Of a DNA stretch of 64,000 bases, positions 43,629 to 51,555 are shown in pieces; position 1 is the first letter of the stretch, and each line of letters starts with the position of its first letter. Source of the stretch: Pseudomonadota bacterium (GTDB taxonomy: Bacteria; Pseudomonadota; Alphaproteobacteria; Rhizobiales; Hyphomicrobiaceae). The notes below the pieces were generated by a model. It saw only the letters and a program-made list of their open reading frames with translations, was not told where the DNA came from and did no database searches. The stretch covers positions 1 through 64,000 of the forward strand of contig JAFAFW010000031.1 in the NCBI GenBank assembly GCA_023423275.1, read 5' to 3'. The position numbers and the translations under genes were made by a program.

Positions 43629-44927
43629 CTAGGGCTGGCGGCGATGAATAGGACGCAGCCGCGTCACCAGCACCTTGTCGATGCGGCGCCCGTCCAGGTC
43701 GATCACTTCGAAACGCCAGCCGTTGGCTTCGATGGATTCTCCGGTCTTGGGCATGTGTTGAAGATGGCCCAGGACAAATCCGGCTACGGTCTCGTAGGGC
43801 CGCTTGTCGGGCAGCAGGATGCCGAGCTTGTCGGACATTTCATCAGCGGGCATGGCGCCGGACAGCAGCCACGAGCCGTCATCGCGCTCGATTGCATAAG
43901 GCTCGGAGTCGCCGATGTCCGACTTGAACACGCCTGCGATGGCCTCGAGGATATCTGCCGGCGTCACGAGACCTTCGAAATTGCCGTATTCGTCATGCAC
44001 CAGCGCCATGGGCACGTCGGCGTCGCGAAGGATGGCGAGGACGTCGAGCGCATCCATGGTCTCGGGAATGATCGGCGCCTTGCGGACGTGCGAATGGATT
44101 TCGAAGGCCTTGCCCGAGAGGATCGCCGCAAGCAATTCCCGGGTCTGAACGACGCCGATCATGCGGTCGGCTGAGCCGTCGCCGACGGGCAGCCGTGAGT
44201 GCGGCGTTGTAATCAGCCTTGCTTTGATTTCGGATTCTGTCGCCGTGACGTTGATCCAGTCGACGTCCGTGCGCGGTGTCATCAAGCCGACGACAGCGCG
44301 GTCGGCGAGACGCATGACGCCCGAGATCATCTCGCGCTCGCCGCTTTCCAGCACGCCCGCGCTTTCGGCCTCGGCAATCAGCGTCTTGATCTCCTCGTCC
44401 GTCACGCGGTTCCCGCTGTCGGTCGATGTGCCGAGCAGGCGAAACACGAGGCGCGTGGAGCTATCCAGAAGCCACACGGCCGGTGCGGCAGCGCGAGAAA
44501 AGTTGGTCATGGTGGGCGCCACCGAGCAGGCGATCACCTCGGCATTCCGGAGTGCCAGATTCTTCGGGACCAGTTCGCCGATGATCACGGAAAGGTATGT
44601 GATTACGACGATGACGAGGCCATAGCCCAATGGTACAGCGAGCCGCTCCGAGACGCCGAGATCCCTGAGGTAGGCCGCGGCGTATCCGCCGAACGCTTCT
44701 CCGGAATACGCGCCGTTGATGATGCCGATCAGCGTAATTCCGATCTGGACCGCGGAGAGAAAGCGTCCAGGGTTGGAAGCCAGGGCAAGCGCACGGTTGG
44801 CGCCTCGGCGGCCTGATGCGGCCATTGCTTTCAGGCGAGGATGCCGCGCGGAGACGACAGCAAGTTCGGAAAGCGCAAAAAGTCCGTTGATGAGAATAAG
44901 AGCCAGGACGATTGAAAGTTCGATCAC
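43629..44927 (-). CDS. CorC/HlyC family membrane protein (DUF21-CBS-CorC)
   Basis: About 432 residues from GTG 44927, which directly begins the first helix (IELSIVLALILINGLFALSELAVVSA); an ATG at 45035 would add 36 non-hydrophobic residues and cannot be ruled out. The DUF21 (CNNM) membrane domain covers about 1-190 with SRHP-type loop ARHPRLKAM. A CBS pair follows (about 210-330; LMTPRTDVDWINVTATE and LVHDEYGNFEGLVTPADILEAI). The CorC_HlyC domain ends the chain (about 345-430). Such proteins act in magnesium homeostasis; the hemolysin label is historical. Confidence 0.88.
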   Translation of the reverse strand: MIELSIVLALILINGLFALSELAVVSARHPRLKAMAASGRRGANRALALASNPGRFLSAVQIGITLIGIINGAYSGEAFGGYAAAYLRDLGVSERLAVPLGYGLVIVVITYLSVIIGELVPKNLALRNAEVIACSVAPTMTNFSRAAAPAVWLLDSSTRLVFRLLGTSTDSGNRVTDEEIKTLIAEAESAGVLESGEREMISGVMRLADRAVVGLMTPRTDVDWINVTATESEIKARLITTPHSRLPVGDGSADRMIGVVQTRELLAAILSGKAFEIHSHVRKAPIIPETMDALDVLAILRDADVPMALVHDEYGNFEGLVTPADILEAIAGVFKSDIGDSEPYAIERDDGSWLLSGAMPADEMSDKLGILLPDKRPYETVAGFVLGHLQHMPKTGESIEANGWRFEVIDLDGRRIDKVLVTRLRPIHRRQP

Positions 44928-45050
44928 GCCTTTTGCGGCCGACGTGTTCGCGTCCAAGCCACTCCGTGTTGTTGGTGGATCGACAGTAAGGCCGTCCCGG
45001 GGGACGGTCAATCGGCCCCCTGGGGCTCCGATCAAGAGCCCTGAAGGCTG

Positions 45051-45950
45051 CTAGCGCGCCAGCGTCCGCGCGACGCGTAATCCGCTATTGGTGTTGCGGA
45101 TGAACGGCTCGTAGCGGCCGCGATTTGCCGCGCGCAGTACCTGAGCGCCATCGCCCCACGATCCGCCCCGGAACACACGGAATTCGCAATCGGGCGTCGT
45201 CCAGGGGGCTCCGGTTTGTTTTGTCGCGTCCGGCATCGCCGCATAGTGGCGATTGTAGCAGTCCTCGACCCACTCCCAGACGTTGCCATGGACGTTGTGC
45301 AATCCAAACGGGTTGGCGGCGAAGCTGTCGACCGGAACGGTTCGATGTCTGAACTCAGCAGGCGGGCTGCCGGCGAACGGCATGCTGCCATCGTAGTTCG
45401 CTTTGCCGCCATCGATCGCCGATCCCCACCAGAAGGCCGTGTCCGTGCCAGCTCTCGCCGCGTACTCCCATTCCGCCTCCGACAACAGCCGATACGGTCG
45501 CCCCGTCTTCGTCGAGAGCCAACCGACGTAAGCCTGGGCGTCGTCCCACGATAGGATGACGGCAGGTTGCCGGCCGCGACCCCAGCCGACATCGGACGGG
45601 CGGTGTCCGTTGCAGCCTCCGTCGGCGACGCAGGCGTCCCATTCATCGAAGGAGACTTCGAATGTACCGGCAGCGAAGGGCTCCGCGATTTTCACGTTCT
45701 GCCGGGGGCCTTCGTCATTGTCGCGCTGCTGCTCAGCCTCCGGCGAGCCCATCATGAATTCACCGGCGGGAATGACCACCATGTGCGGGCATTGAGGACA
45801 TTCGCGAAACGTGTCGCCACGCTTCAGGCCGCGCTCTTGGGCGTCCGTCAACGGACGGTCGGCAAGGATATCGCGCGCAGTTCCAGCTTGATGGAAAAGG
45901 GCCAACGCGCCCGCTGCCGCAAGGAAAATGGCAATCGTCCGGAACATCAC
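45051..45950 (-). CDS. SUMF1-fold (formylglycine-generating-like) exported protein
   Basis: A 299-residue protein with a signal peptide or anchor (about 1-25). The SUMF1 domain starts MVVIPAGEFMMGSPEAEQQ and includes LSWDDAQAYVGWLSTKTGRPYRLLSEAEWEYAARAGT, then GLHNVHGNVWEWVEDCY and RVFRGGSWGDGAQVLRAANR, ending TNSGLRVAR. The cysteine pair of true formylglycine-generating enzymes, normally right after GGSW, is absent (GDGAQ follows), so sulfatase activation is unlikely. The function is unknown; a structural or ligand-binding role is possible. It lies 16 bp before the CorC frame (transcribed first) with no clear shared role. Confidence 0.85.
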   Translation of the reverse strand: MMFRTIAIFLAAAGALALFHQAGTARDILADRPLTDAQERGLKRGDTFRECPQCPHMVVIPAGEFMMGSPEAEQQRDNDEGPRQNVKIAEPFAAGTFEVSFDEWDACVADGGCNGHRPSDVGWGRGRQPAVILSWDDAQAYVGWLSTKTGRPYRLLSEAEWEYAARAGTDTAFWWGSAIDGGKANYDGSMPFAGSPPAEFRHRTVPVDSFAANPFGLHNVHGNVWEWVEDCYNRHYAAMPDATKQTGAPWTTPDCEFRVFRGGSWGDGAQVLRAANRGRYEPFIRNTNSGLRVARTLAR

Positions 45951-46271
45951 TCCCCCGATGATCGACCGATGTTCCGCAGTCTTAGCATGGCATGGCCGAG
46001 CGGCAGGCCTCGTCGCTGACCTCGGTTAAGAAAAATCCGGACATCGCGAAACGCCCCACGCTCTCGCCATCTTTTGTGGGCGTTCTGCGTCACCGGCTGG
46101 AGTTGAGTCGCGGCACTGAGGAGCGGGGGCATCTCAGGGGCGTGTGTCGGGGGACCCGGATCCTTGTTATTCGCGATCGCGTTGCGGTCCCGTGGGGCAA
46201 TCCTTTGTGTTTGCGTGAACCCGGGCAGCGGGGGCTGCTCTGTGCCGAAATCTCATGGGCGAGGACGTGCC
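45951..46271. other. Divergent intergenic region without recognised element
   Basis: The 321 bases between the SUMF1-fold gene (minus) and the small hypothetical gene (plus) contain short open frames without protein-like composition. I see no RNA gene, repeat or riboswitch. Promoters for both neighbours should lie here. Confidence 0.5.
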
Positions 46272-46523
46272 TTGGACCCCAAAATCATCGTCATGATTAT
46301 CATGCTTTCCATGCCGAACGGCGACAGCGGCGTGCATGTGAAACCCTATGCCACTGTGGAAACGTGCGTCGAAGCCGCCAACATCGAGGCGAGCGATCCA
46401 TTCGTGCGGAATGTCGAATGCGCGCAGCTCGATGATGGCCTGCTGACGCTCCGTTTTGATCGCGAGAAAGCGAAGGAGGGGCACAAGACCCCGCCTGAGG
46501 TGGCCACGAAAGCGGCCGGATGA
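46272..46523 (+). CDS. Small hypothetical protein with likely TTG start
   Basis: A predicted 83-residue protein beginning (M)DPKIIVMIIMLSMPNGDSG. The sequence continues VHVKPYATVETCVEAANIEA, SDPFVRNVECAQLDDGLLTL and a charged tail. It has two cysteines (in ETCVEA and VECAQ) about 21 residues apart. TTG 46272 is preceded by GAGGA at 46261-46265; an internal ATG at 46293 would give 76 residues. The balanced amino-acid use supports a real gene. I do not recognise the family; the N-terminal hydrophobic stretch may be a short anchor or a buried strand. Confidence 0.55.
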   Translation: MDPKIIVMIIMLSMPNGDSGVHVKPYATVETCVEAANIEASDPFVRNVECAQLDDGLLTLRFDREKAKEGHKTPPEVATKAAG

Positions 46524-46589
46524 GCGTCCCTGCGACGTCAGAGCCGTCTTGGTTCAGGAAAGTCGATCAAAGGGGCGCGGATGCAGCCC

Positions 46590-46916
46590 CTATTTTACCG
46601 ATGAAAACGACGTCGGCTGCCAGAGTTGGTTGGAAATGCTGGCAACGATCGGCCCGTTTTTCTCGGTGTCGGCGCGGATCGCCAGCCATTCGGGGTCGGT
46701 TTGGAAGGCGTTCCACTTCGTATCGCGTTCCGTAAGGGATTCCCACTGCAGCATATAGTTGAGTTGTTGGTTCGACGCTCCCACAACCGTTGTCCAGAAC
46801 CCTGCCTGCCTGACCCCGTGCTTCTCCCAAAGCCGCAGCGTATGGGCCTCGAAGCGATTGAGGAGCGCCGGCAACTTGCCCGGGCAGCAGTCGTAGACGC
46901 GAAGCTCATAGATCAT
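46590..46916 (-). CDS. NIPSNAP-family protein
   Basis: A 108-residue single NIPSNAP (dimeric alpha-beta barrel) domain. MIYELRVYDCCPGKLPALL at the start and LRLWEKHGVRQAGFWTTVVG, then NYMLQWESLTERDTKWNAF are all typical. Function of bacterial NIPSNAP proteins is not settled; many sit beside catabolic genes. It is in line with a small cupin gene and an SDR gene on the same strand (46978-48128), which suggests a small catabolic cluster. Confidence 0.88.
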   Translation of the reverse strand: MIYELRVYDCCPGKLPALLNRFEAHTLRLWEKHGVRQAGFWTTVVGASNQQLNYMLQWESLTERDTKWNAFQTDPEWLAIRADTEKNGPIVASISNQLWQPTSFSSVK

Positions 46917-46977
46917 GATGTGGTTCCTCCCTCGGGATGACTCGGTGATTGGTCCGTAAACGCAGCCGGCGCAGCAT

Positions 46978-47322
46978 TCAAGCGCGCTCGCCGCCTTCCG
47001 GTCCCCAGAATATCACCCAGGTTCCGAAGTCGTCCGAGAAATCGACGAAACGGTGGACGTATCCGGCCGGCACGAAAATGGCATCGCCGCGGGAAAACGG
47101 TTTGCGCTCGAGTTTGGCTTCACTGGGCCCGGAGATGATGGATCCGGAGCCTTGGGCAACGACGTAGATCTCATCCTGCGCATGAGGCGTTTGCGGATCG
47201 CTGCTGCGCGGTGCGTAGTAGCGCAAACTCATGGTGCCGTGCCGGAATGCGAGGGCAGAGAGGCGGCCCGGTTCCGGCAGTGCGGTTCGAACCGTTTCAA
47301 GCCGCTGGAGCCAATCTGACAT
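46978..47322 (-). CDS. Small cupin protein
   Basis: A 114-residue single-domain cupin. ATG 47322 begins SDWLQRLETVRTALP; the much longer open frame to 47850 is only an antisense-like extension through the SDR gene and is rejected. Cupin motif 1 is RYYAPRSSDPQTPHAQDEIYVVAQGSG, with metal ligands H and E, and motif 2 is GDAIFVPAGYVHRFVDFS. Its likely role is in small-molecule catabolism or binding. It lies 32 bp after the SDR gene and 61 bp before the NIPSNAP gene, all in one direction. Confidence 0.82.
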   Translation of the reverse strand: MSDWLQRLETVRTALPEPGRLSALAFRHGTMSLRYYAPRSSDPQTPHAQDEIYVVAQGSGSIISGPSEAKLERKPFSRGDAIFVPAGYVHRFVDFSDDFGTWVIFWGPEGGERA

Positions 47323-47354
47323 GGACGTCTCGCACGCGTTCGGGCCCACCCTTG

Positions 47355-48128
47355 CTACGGCGCCGGAATCCAGTTGAACAGCGCCAATCCGCCGTCCACC
47401 GGCACCGTTGTCCCGGTAACATAACCCGAGAAGCGGTCGGAGAGCAGGGCCATCGCCATGCCCGCCATATCCTCGGGGGTGCCGAAGCGCTGCAGGGGAA
47501 TCTTCTGTCTCGGCTGAAAGGCATCGTCGAGGTTGGAGGCGCCTCCACCCGGCACGGCTCCCGGAGCCAGGGCGTTCACGCGGATGCCTGACGGGCCAAG
47601 CGCGCGTGCGAGTTCCCGCGTGACCATGGTCAGGCCTGCTTTGGCTGCGGAGTAATGAGCAAGATTGCGGGGGGCATAGGCATGCAATGACGTGACGAAC
47701 AGCATCCGCCCGCGAATGCCACCCTGTTGCATCTGACGACCGATCTCGCGACCGAGGAAGAAGCCGGAGCGAACGTTCGTGGTCTGCATTTCGTCCCAGG
47801 TCTCTTCCGATACAGTGAGCGGCGTGTCGGACTCGAGCCGCCGTGGACACGCCGAGTGGACCAGCATATGCGGGACCCGGTTGCCCATGGCTGCCGTGAT
47901 TTCCTGCCAGCCATTCGGTTGAGATAGATCCACCGTGATCGTCTCAGCGGTGCCGCCCGCGCCGCCGATCTCGCGGGCGACGGCGGCATTGCGCTCCATG
48001 TCGACGTCGGCGAGCACGACGCTGGCGCCCTCGCGTGCAAGGGCAACCGCGATGCCCCGCCCGATATTGGATGCCGAGCCGGTGATGAGCGCGCTCTCGC
48101 CGGAGAATAGGCCCGAGGCTGCAGTCAT
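47355..48128 (-). CDS. Short-chain dehydrogenase/reductase
   Basis: A 257-residue SDR of classical type. The NAD(P) loop is ITGSASNIGRGIA (about 15-27), and the adenine-binding aspartate is in VVLADVDMERN, which favours NAD. The catalytic part has SLHAYAPRNLAHYSAAKAG with Y and K of the YxxxK motif. The substrate is unknown. It is the first gene of an apparent SDR-cupin-NIPSNAP cluster. Confidence 0.9.
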   Translation of the reverse strand: MTAASGLFSGESALITGSASNIGRGIAVALAREGASVVLADVDMERNAAVAREIGGAGGTAETITVDLSQPNGWQEITAAMGNRVPHMLVHSACPRRLESDTPLTVSEETWDEMQTTNVRSGFFLGREIGRQMQQGGIRGRMLFVTSLHAYAPRNLAHYSAAKAGLTMVTRELARALGPSGIRVNALAPGAVPGGGASNLDDAFQPRQKIPLQRFGTPEDMAGMAMALLSDRFSGYVTGTTVPVDGGLALFNWIPAP

Positions 48129-48294
48129 GTGCGCGTTCCTCGCTGGTTGGTGAAAACGAAGCCATCTTATGCGAGCACAGAACGACTGAGCTTCACAAGA
48201 GTTCAGCGCCCTCGACTGGCGATGAATACTGATATGGCCGTCTCCAGCTCGCTTTCACAGACGAGAGAAGCATGCGAGCCACAGTGCCGACAGC

Positions 48295-48984
48295 TTACTT
48301 TTTGCGGAATGCGTCCAGGCTGACGATCTCGGCGCCGGCCGGCGTCTCCTGGGCTTCCTGCATCTCCTCGGAGGCCGGCTTGTCGGTGTTGTCGGAGGTG
48401 GCCGGTTTGCTGTCGTCGCTGCGCGGCTTCGACGGAACCGCCGTCAGCGGCTCGACGGCGGATGGGTTGGCATCGCCGGTCTTGTCGGCACGCGGTTTGC
48501 GCGGCGCCCGAGGTTTGCGCTCGACGGCCCCGCGTCCGCCACTTCTCACCGCCGATCCGATGGCGGCGGGCGTGACGGTGTCGCTGCGGCCCGATTGCGG
48601 GTGCGCCGTCGCATCGGGGCCGAAGTCGGGCGCCTCGAACTGCAATCCATAACGCACGCTCGGATCAAAGAAGACCTTGAGGGCGGCGAACGGCACCACC
48701 AGGCGCTCCGGGATTCCGTCGAAGGTCAGCTTCACCTCGAAATGATCCTCGTTCACCATCAGGTCCCAGAAGCGATGCTGGAGAACGATGGTCATCTCGT
48801 CGGGATACTTCTCCTTCAGGCGCTTCGACAGGCCGACGCCTGGAGCCTGAGTATCGAACGAGACGTAAAAATGGTGATCGCCCGGCAAACCGCTTTTGGC
48901 GGTGCGGGTCAGGACCGTGCGGATGACGCCGCGCATCGCATCCTGTGCCAAGGCTTCGTAATCAATCATGCGCCCGCTGCTCAT
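48295..48984 (-). CDS. sspB: SspB-like ClpXP adaptor protein
   Basis: A 229-residue alpha-type SspB. The folded substrate-binding domain (about 1-125) begins MIDYEALAQDAMRGVIRTVL and has HFYVSFDTQAPGVGLSKRLKEKYPDEMTIVLQHRFWDL and FSG-like FDGIPERLVVPFAALKVFFDPSV. The long disordered linker is rich in P, A and K. The C-terminus EIVSLDAFRKK is the conserved ClpX-binding peptide (XB). SspB binds ssrA-tagged proteins and hands them to ClpXP. The gene lies just downstream of the tmRNA gene on the same strand. Confidence 0.93.
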   Translation of the reverse strand: MSSGRMIDYEALAQDAMRGVIRTVLTRTAKSGLPGDHHFYVSFDTQAPGVGLSKRLKEKYPDEMTIVLQHRFWDLMVNEDHFEVKLTFDGIPERLVVPFAALKVFFDPSVRYGLQFEAPDFGPDATAHPQSGRSDTVTPAAIGSAVRSGGRGAVERKPRAPRKPRADKTGDANPSAVEPLTAVPSKPRSDDSKPATSDNTDKPASEEMQEAQETPAGAEIVSLDAFRKK

Positions 48985-49021
48985 GGGGAATTAGGGCAAA
49001 TCCTTCAATACGGTCCGGGAT

Positions 49022-49366
49022 GGACCGCTGGCTTGAGTGGAGGGCTTCTGTTGCCCGGTGCCCTCCGAACCGCGCCTGACCCGGCTAAGGATCAGGGCTT
49101 GGATTTAGGCTTTTCGCGCCGCATTACGCAGCGAGAGCGGCCTCAGCATAGTTGTCGTTTGCAACTATTCTGGATGGCCCGATAACGGCGGAACCATGCC
49201 GAGCGAAAGAATGCCCTTTACACCCTCGTCGATCCTATTTCGCCCCCATCATCAACCGCCGCGCCGCACGACACGGCGACTGATGGTGGAGGCGCCGGGT
49301 ACCGCCCCCGGGTCCGAATGGCTTATTCCGACACCAATTTATCGCCATAGCCGGACGAATCCGGCA
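49022..49366 (-). ncRNA. ssrA: Circularly permuted two-piece tmRNA (alphaproteobacterial ssrA)
   Basis: Minus-strand gene; end points are approximate. The acceptor piece comes first: GACCCGGG and CCCGGCGCCTCCACCA form the T-arm and 3' end, with CCA at 49286-49284. After a removed loop the coding piece starts GGGGGCG at 49247-49241; these seven bases pair with CGCCTCC of the acceptor piece (one G-U). GAAATAGGATCGACG then follows, as in known alpha tmRNAs. The tag frame is at 49162-49124 and encodes ANDNYAEAALAA, stop TAA. A hairpin with stem ggagggc/gccctcc (49039-49066) lies near the 3' end. The two-piece form is made by processing of one precursor. It rescues stalled ribosomes with SmpB, whose gene is not in the window. 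Confidence 0.93.
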
Positions 49367-49371
49367 CGCCT

Positions 49372-49377
49372 AATATA
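49372..49377 (-). promoter_or_regulatory. ssrA: -10 box for ssrA
   Basis: TATATT on the minus strand lies about 6-10 bases before the inferred 5' end of the tmRNA precursor. No convincing -35 hexamer is seen at the normal spacing; a T-rich run lies there instead. Confidence 0.5.
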
Positions 49378-49421
49378 GGCTGACCATCGTCCGAAAAAAA
49401 GAACTCGTTGAAGGGGTGTGA

Positions 49422-50168
49422 GTGCGTCTGCTGATCGCTGCGATGCGCGAGCTTGTTGTGGGCCGGCCGGCCTACGAGGCGCGCTCTCCTTGGAACCCGG
49501 CTGCGGCCGTGGTGGCTGCTCTGCTGATTCTGGGGGCTGCTGCTCTCCTGGCAACGGGTTTGCTGAATGTTCTGGGGCTGACCTCGGTGGATGGTGCAGC
49601 GGCGTGGGGCATGGCGTTCTGGCTGCTCGGAATGCAGGTTGGCGTCATCGTGCTGGTGATCGCTGCGGCGGGCTTGTTTGGCGGCAACCGTTGCGACGTG
49701 CTGGCATTGATGCGCGGCACACCCGCACGGATATTCGTGGCGGCCATCCTGCTGATGTTCGTTATGCAGGCCATCTACAACGCGATCGTCCTGCCATTCG
49801 CGCGCGAAACCATGCTCGACGACGCGAAGATGTTCATGGACCCGCTGAACTCCGATGCCGTCTGGCTTTATGCGCTGGCGATCGTGATTGGCGCGCCCTT
49901 GTCGGAGGAACTGCTGTTTCGCGGCTTTCTGCTGAGTTCACTTGCCAAGACACGGATCGGATTTGGAGGGGCGGCGCTGGTCTCGACGCTGGGCTGGACG
50001 ATCCTCCATGCAGGCTATTCCGAGCTTGGCCTGGTTGAGGTGTTCGTTGCGGGCTTGTTCTTTTCCTGGCTTTTGTGGCGCACCGGCAACTTGTGGGTGC
50101 CGATCGTGGCGCATGCCTTCTACAATGGAGTGGTGATGATCGCCCTGACTGTCATCGCGCGGGCTTGA
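49422..50168 (+). CDS. CPBP-family intramembrane glutamic endopeptidase
   Basis: A 248-residue membrane protein with about six to eight helices. Motif 1 EELLFR is at residues 162-167 (E162, E163, R167), and HAGYSE and HAFYN provide the two further conserved histidine-containing motifs of the CPBP (Abi/Rce1-like) family. These enzymes cleave substrates within the membrane; bacterial targets are mostly unknown. The start GTG 49422 has AAGGGG 6 bases upstream. It lies 50 bp upstream of thyA and may share a transcript. Confidence 0.88.
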   Translation: MRLLIAAMRELVVGRPAYEARSPWNPAAAVVAALLILGAAALLATGLLNVLGLTSVDGAAAWGMAFWLLGMQVGVIVLVIAAAGLFGGNRCDVLALMRGTPARIFVAAILLMFVMQAIYNAIVLPFARETMLDDAKMFMDPLNSDAVWLYALAIVIGAPLSEELLFRGFLLSSLAKTRIGFGGAALVSTLGWTILHAGYSELGLVEVFVAGLFFSWLLWRTGNLWVPIVAHAFYNGVVMIALTVIARA

Positions 50169-50222
50169 CGCTGGGCCGTCGACGGCTCGAAGTGGCGTCC
50201 GGAATCGCATAAGGTTCACGCT

Positions 50223-51017
50223 ATGCAGCAGTACCTCGATCTCATGCGTCGTGTCCGCGACGAAGGCATCCGCAAGACGGATCGCACGGGCACCGGCACG
50301 CGTAGCGTTTTCGGACACCAGATGCGGTTCGATCTCGCCGACGGCTTTCCACTGGTGACGACCAAGAAGCTGCATCTCAAGTCGATCATCCACGAGTTGA
50401 TCTGGTTTTTGAACGGCGACACGAACACCGCTTATCTCAAGGCCAACGGAGTTTCGATCTGGGATGAATGGGCGGACGAGCACGGAAACCTCGGCCCTGT
50501 CTACAGCAAGCAGTGGCGGTCGTGGGCGACGCCGGATGGCCGCACGATCGATCAAATCACCGAGGTCGTGGAGACTCTGAAGACCAATCCGGACAGCCGC
50601 CGCATGATTGTCTCGGCCTGGAACCCGGCTGACATTCCGGACATGGCGCTGGCGCCGTGCCATTGCCTGTTCCAGTTCTATGTCGCCGAGGGGCGGCTGT
50701 CGTGCCAACTCTACCAGCGCTCGGCCGATGTTTTTCTCGGCGTGCCGTTCAACATCGCCAGCTACGCCCTGCTGACCCTGATGATGGCGCAGGTGACCGG
50801 ACTGAAGCCGGGTGAGTTCGTGCATACGTTCGGCGACGCGCATCTCTATCTCAACCATCTGGAGCAGGCGGATCTGCAACTCGCGCGCACGCCACGCCCG
50901 CTGCCGACGATGCGGATCAATCCGGAGGTGAGAGACATTTTCAAGTTCAAGTTCGAGGACTTCGAGCTGCTGAACTACGATCCCCATCCGCACATCAAGG
51001 CGCCTGTGGCGGTGTGA
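50223..51017 (+). CDS. thyA: Thymidylate synthase
   Basis: A 264-residue ThyA, the exact usual length. It methylates dUMP to dTMP with methylenetetrahydrofolate. RDEGIRKTDRTGTGTRSVFG binds phosphate, APCHCLFQFYV carries the catalytic cysteine (C148), and YQRSADVFLGVPFNIASYALL is the conserved active-site helix; the chain ends at KAPVAV. The normal partner dihydrofolate reductase follows, with a lipoprotein gene inserted between. Confidence 0.97.
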   Translation: MQQYLDLMRRVRDEGIRKTDRTGTGTRSVFGHQMRFDLADGFPLVTTKKLHLKSIIHELIWFLNGDTNTAYLKANGVSIWDEWADEHGNLGPVYSKQWRSWATPDGRTIDQITEVVETLKTNPDSRRMIVSAWNPADIPDMALAPCHCLFQFYVAEGRLSCQLYQRSADVFLGVPFNIASYALLTLMMAQVTGLKPGEFVHTFGDAHLYLNHLEQADLQLARTPRPLPTMRINPEVRDIFKFKFEDFELLNYDPHPHIKAPVAV

Positions 51018-51129
51018 TGCGTTTGCATCCCGCTGCGGCTTCTTAACAACTATCGACCGGGACGCTCTAGACGAGAATTAGGGCGCATGCTGCATTATTC
51101 CGCGCTAGAAGCGGGGAAGGGATGTGGCG

Positions 51130-51555
51130 ATGCGGATCAGTGCTATCGTGGTTACCGCTGCGGTTATCGTACTTGCTGGATGCGCCACAATCGTCAAAGG
51201 AACCACTCAGTCCATCGCCATAAATACGCCCGGTGTGCCGGGTGCGGAATGCACGCTGTCATCATCTGGGGTTGGAACAAAGGTCGTCGCGACGCCAGCA
51301 ACTTTGACGCTTGAAAAGAGCGCGGACCATATTTCTGTCATTTGCAGAAAAGAGTGCTATCAGGATGGGACGGGCATCATTGCATCCCATACGGAAGCGA
51401 TGGCAGCGGGTAATATCATTGCGGGCGGCGTCATCGGGCTCGGTGTCGATGCCGTCAGCGGCGCGATGAACCGATACAATACGGATAACCAAATCGCGAT
51501 GGTTCCGATACAAGGATGCAAGTCGCGAATGGCAGTGAGCCAGAACAATCTCTAG
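51130..51555 (+). CDS. Small lipoprotein of unknown function
   Basis: A 141-residue lipoprotein. The signal peptide ends in the lipobox VLAGC (Cys at about residue 18 from ATG 51130). The mature part has ATIVKGTTQSIAINTPGVPGAECTLSS and VGTKVVATPATLTLEKS, then CRKECYQDGTGIIASHTE and a glycine-rich stretch AAGNIIAGGVIGLGVDAVSGAMNRYN. The start of the mature part fits outer-membrane lipoproteins of a common proteobacterial group. AAGGGA precedes ATG 51130 by 8 bases. It stands between thyA and folA, where most relatives have nothing, and its stop overlaps the inferred folA start by 8 bp. It may be a later insertion. Confidence 0.82.
   Translation: MRISAIVVTAAVIVLAGCATIVKGTTQSIAINTPGVPGAECTLSSSGVGTKVVATPATLTLEKSADHISVICRKECYQDGTGIIASHTEAMAAGNIIAGGVIGLGVDAVSGAMNRYNTDNQIAMVPIQGCKSRMAVSQNNL

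Noticed and set aside
47323..47850. Long upstream extension of the small cupin frame
   Set aside because: It lies out of frame inside the SDR gene on the same strand; the cupin domain begins at ATG 47322.
49196..49378. 60-codon plus-strand open frame
   Set aside because: It covers the acceptor piece and loop of the tmRNA gene and is explained by that RNA.
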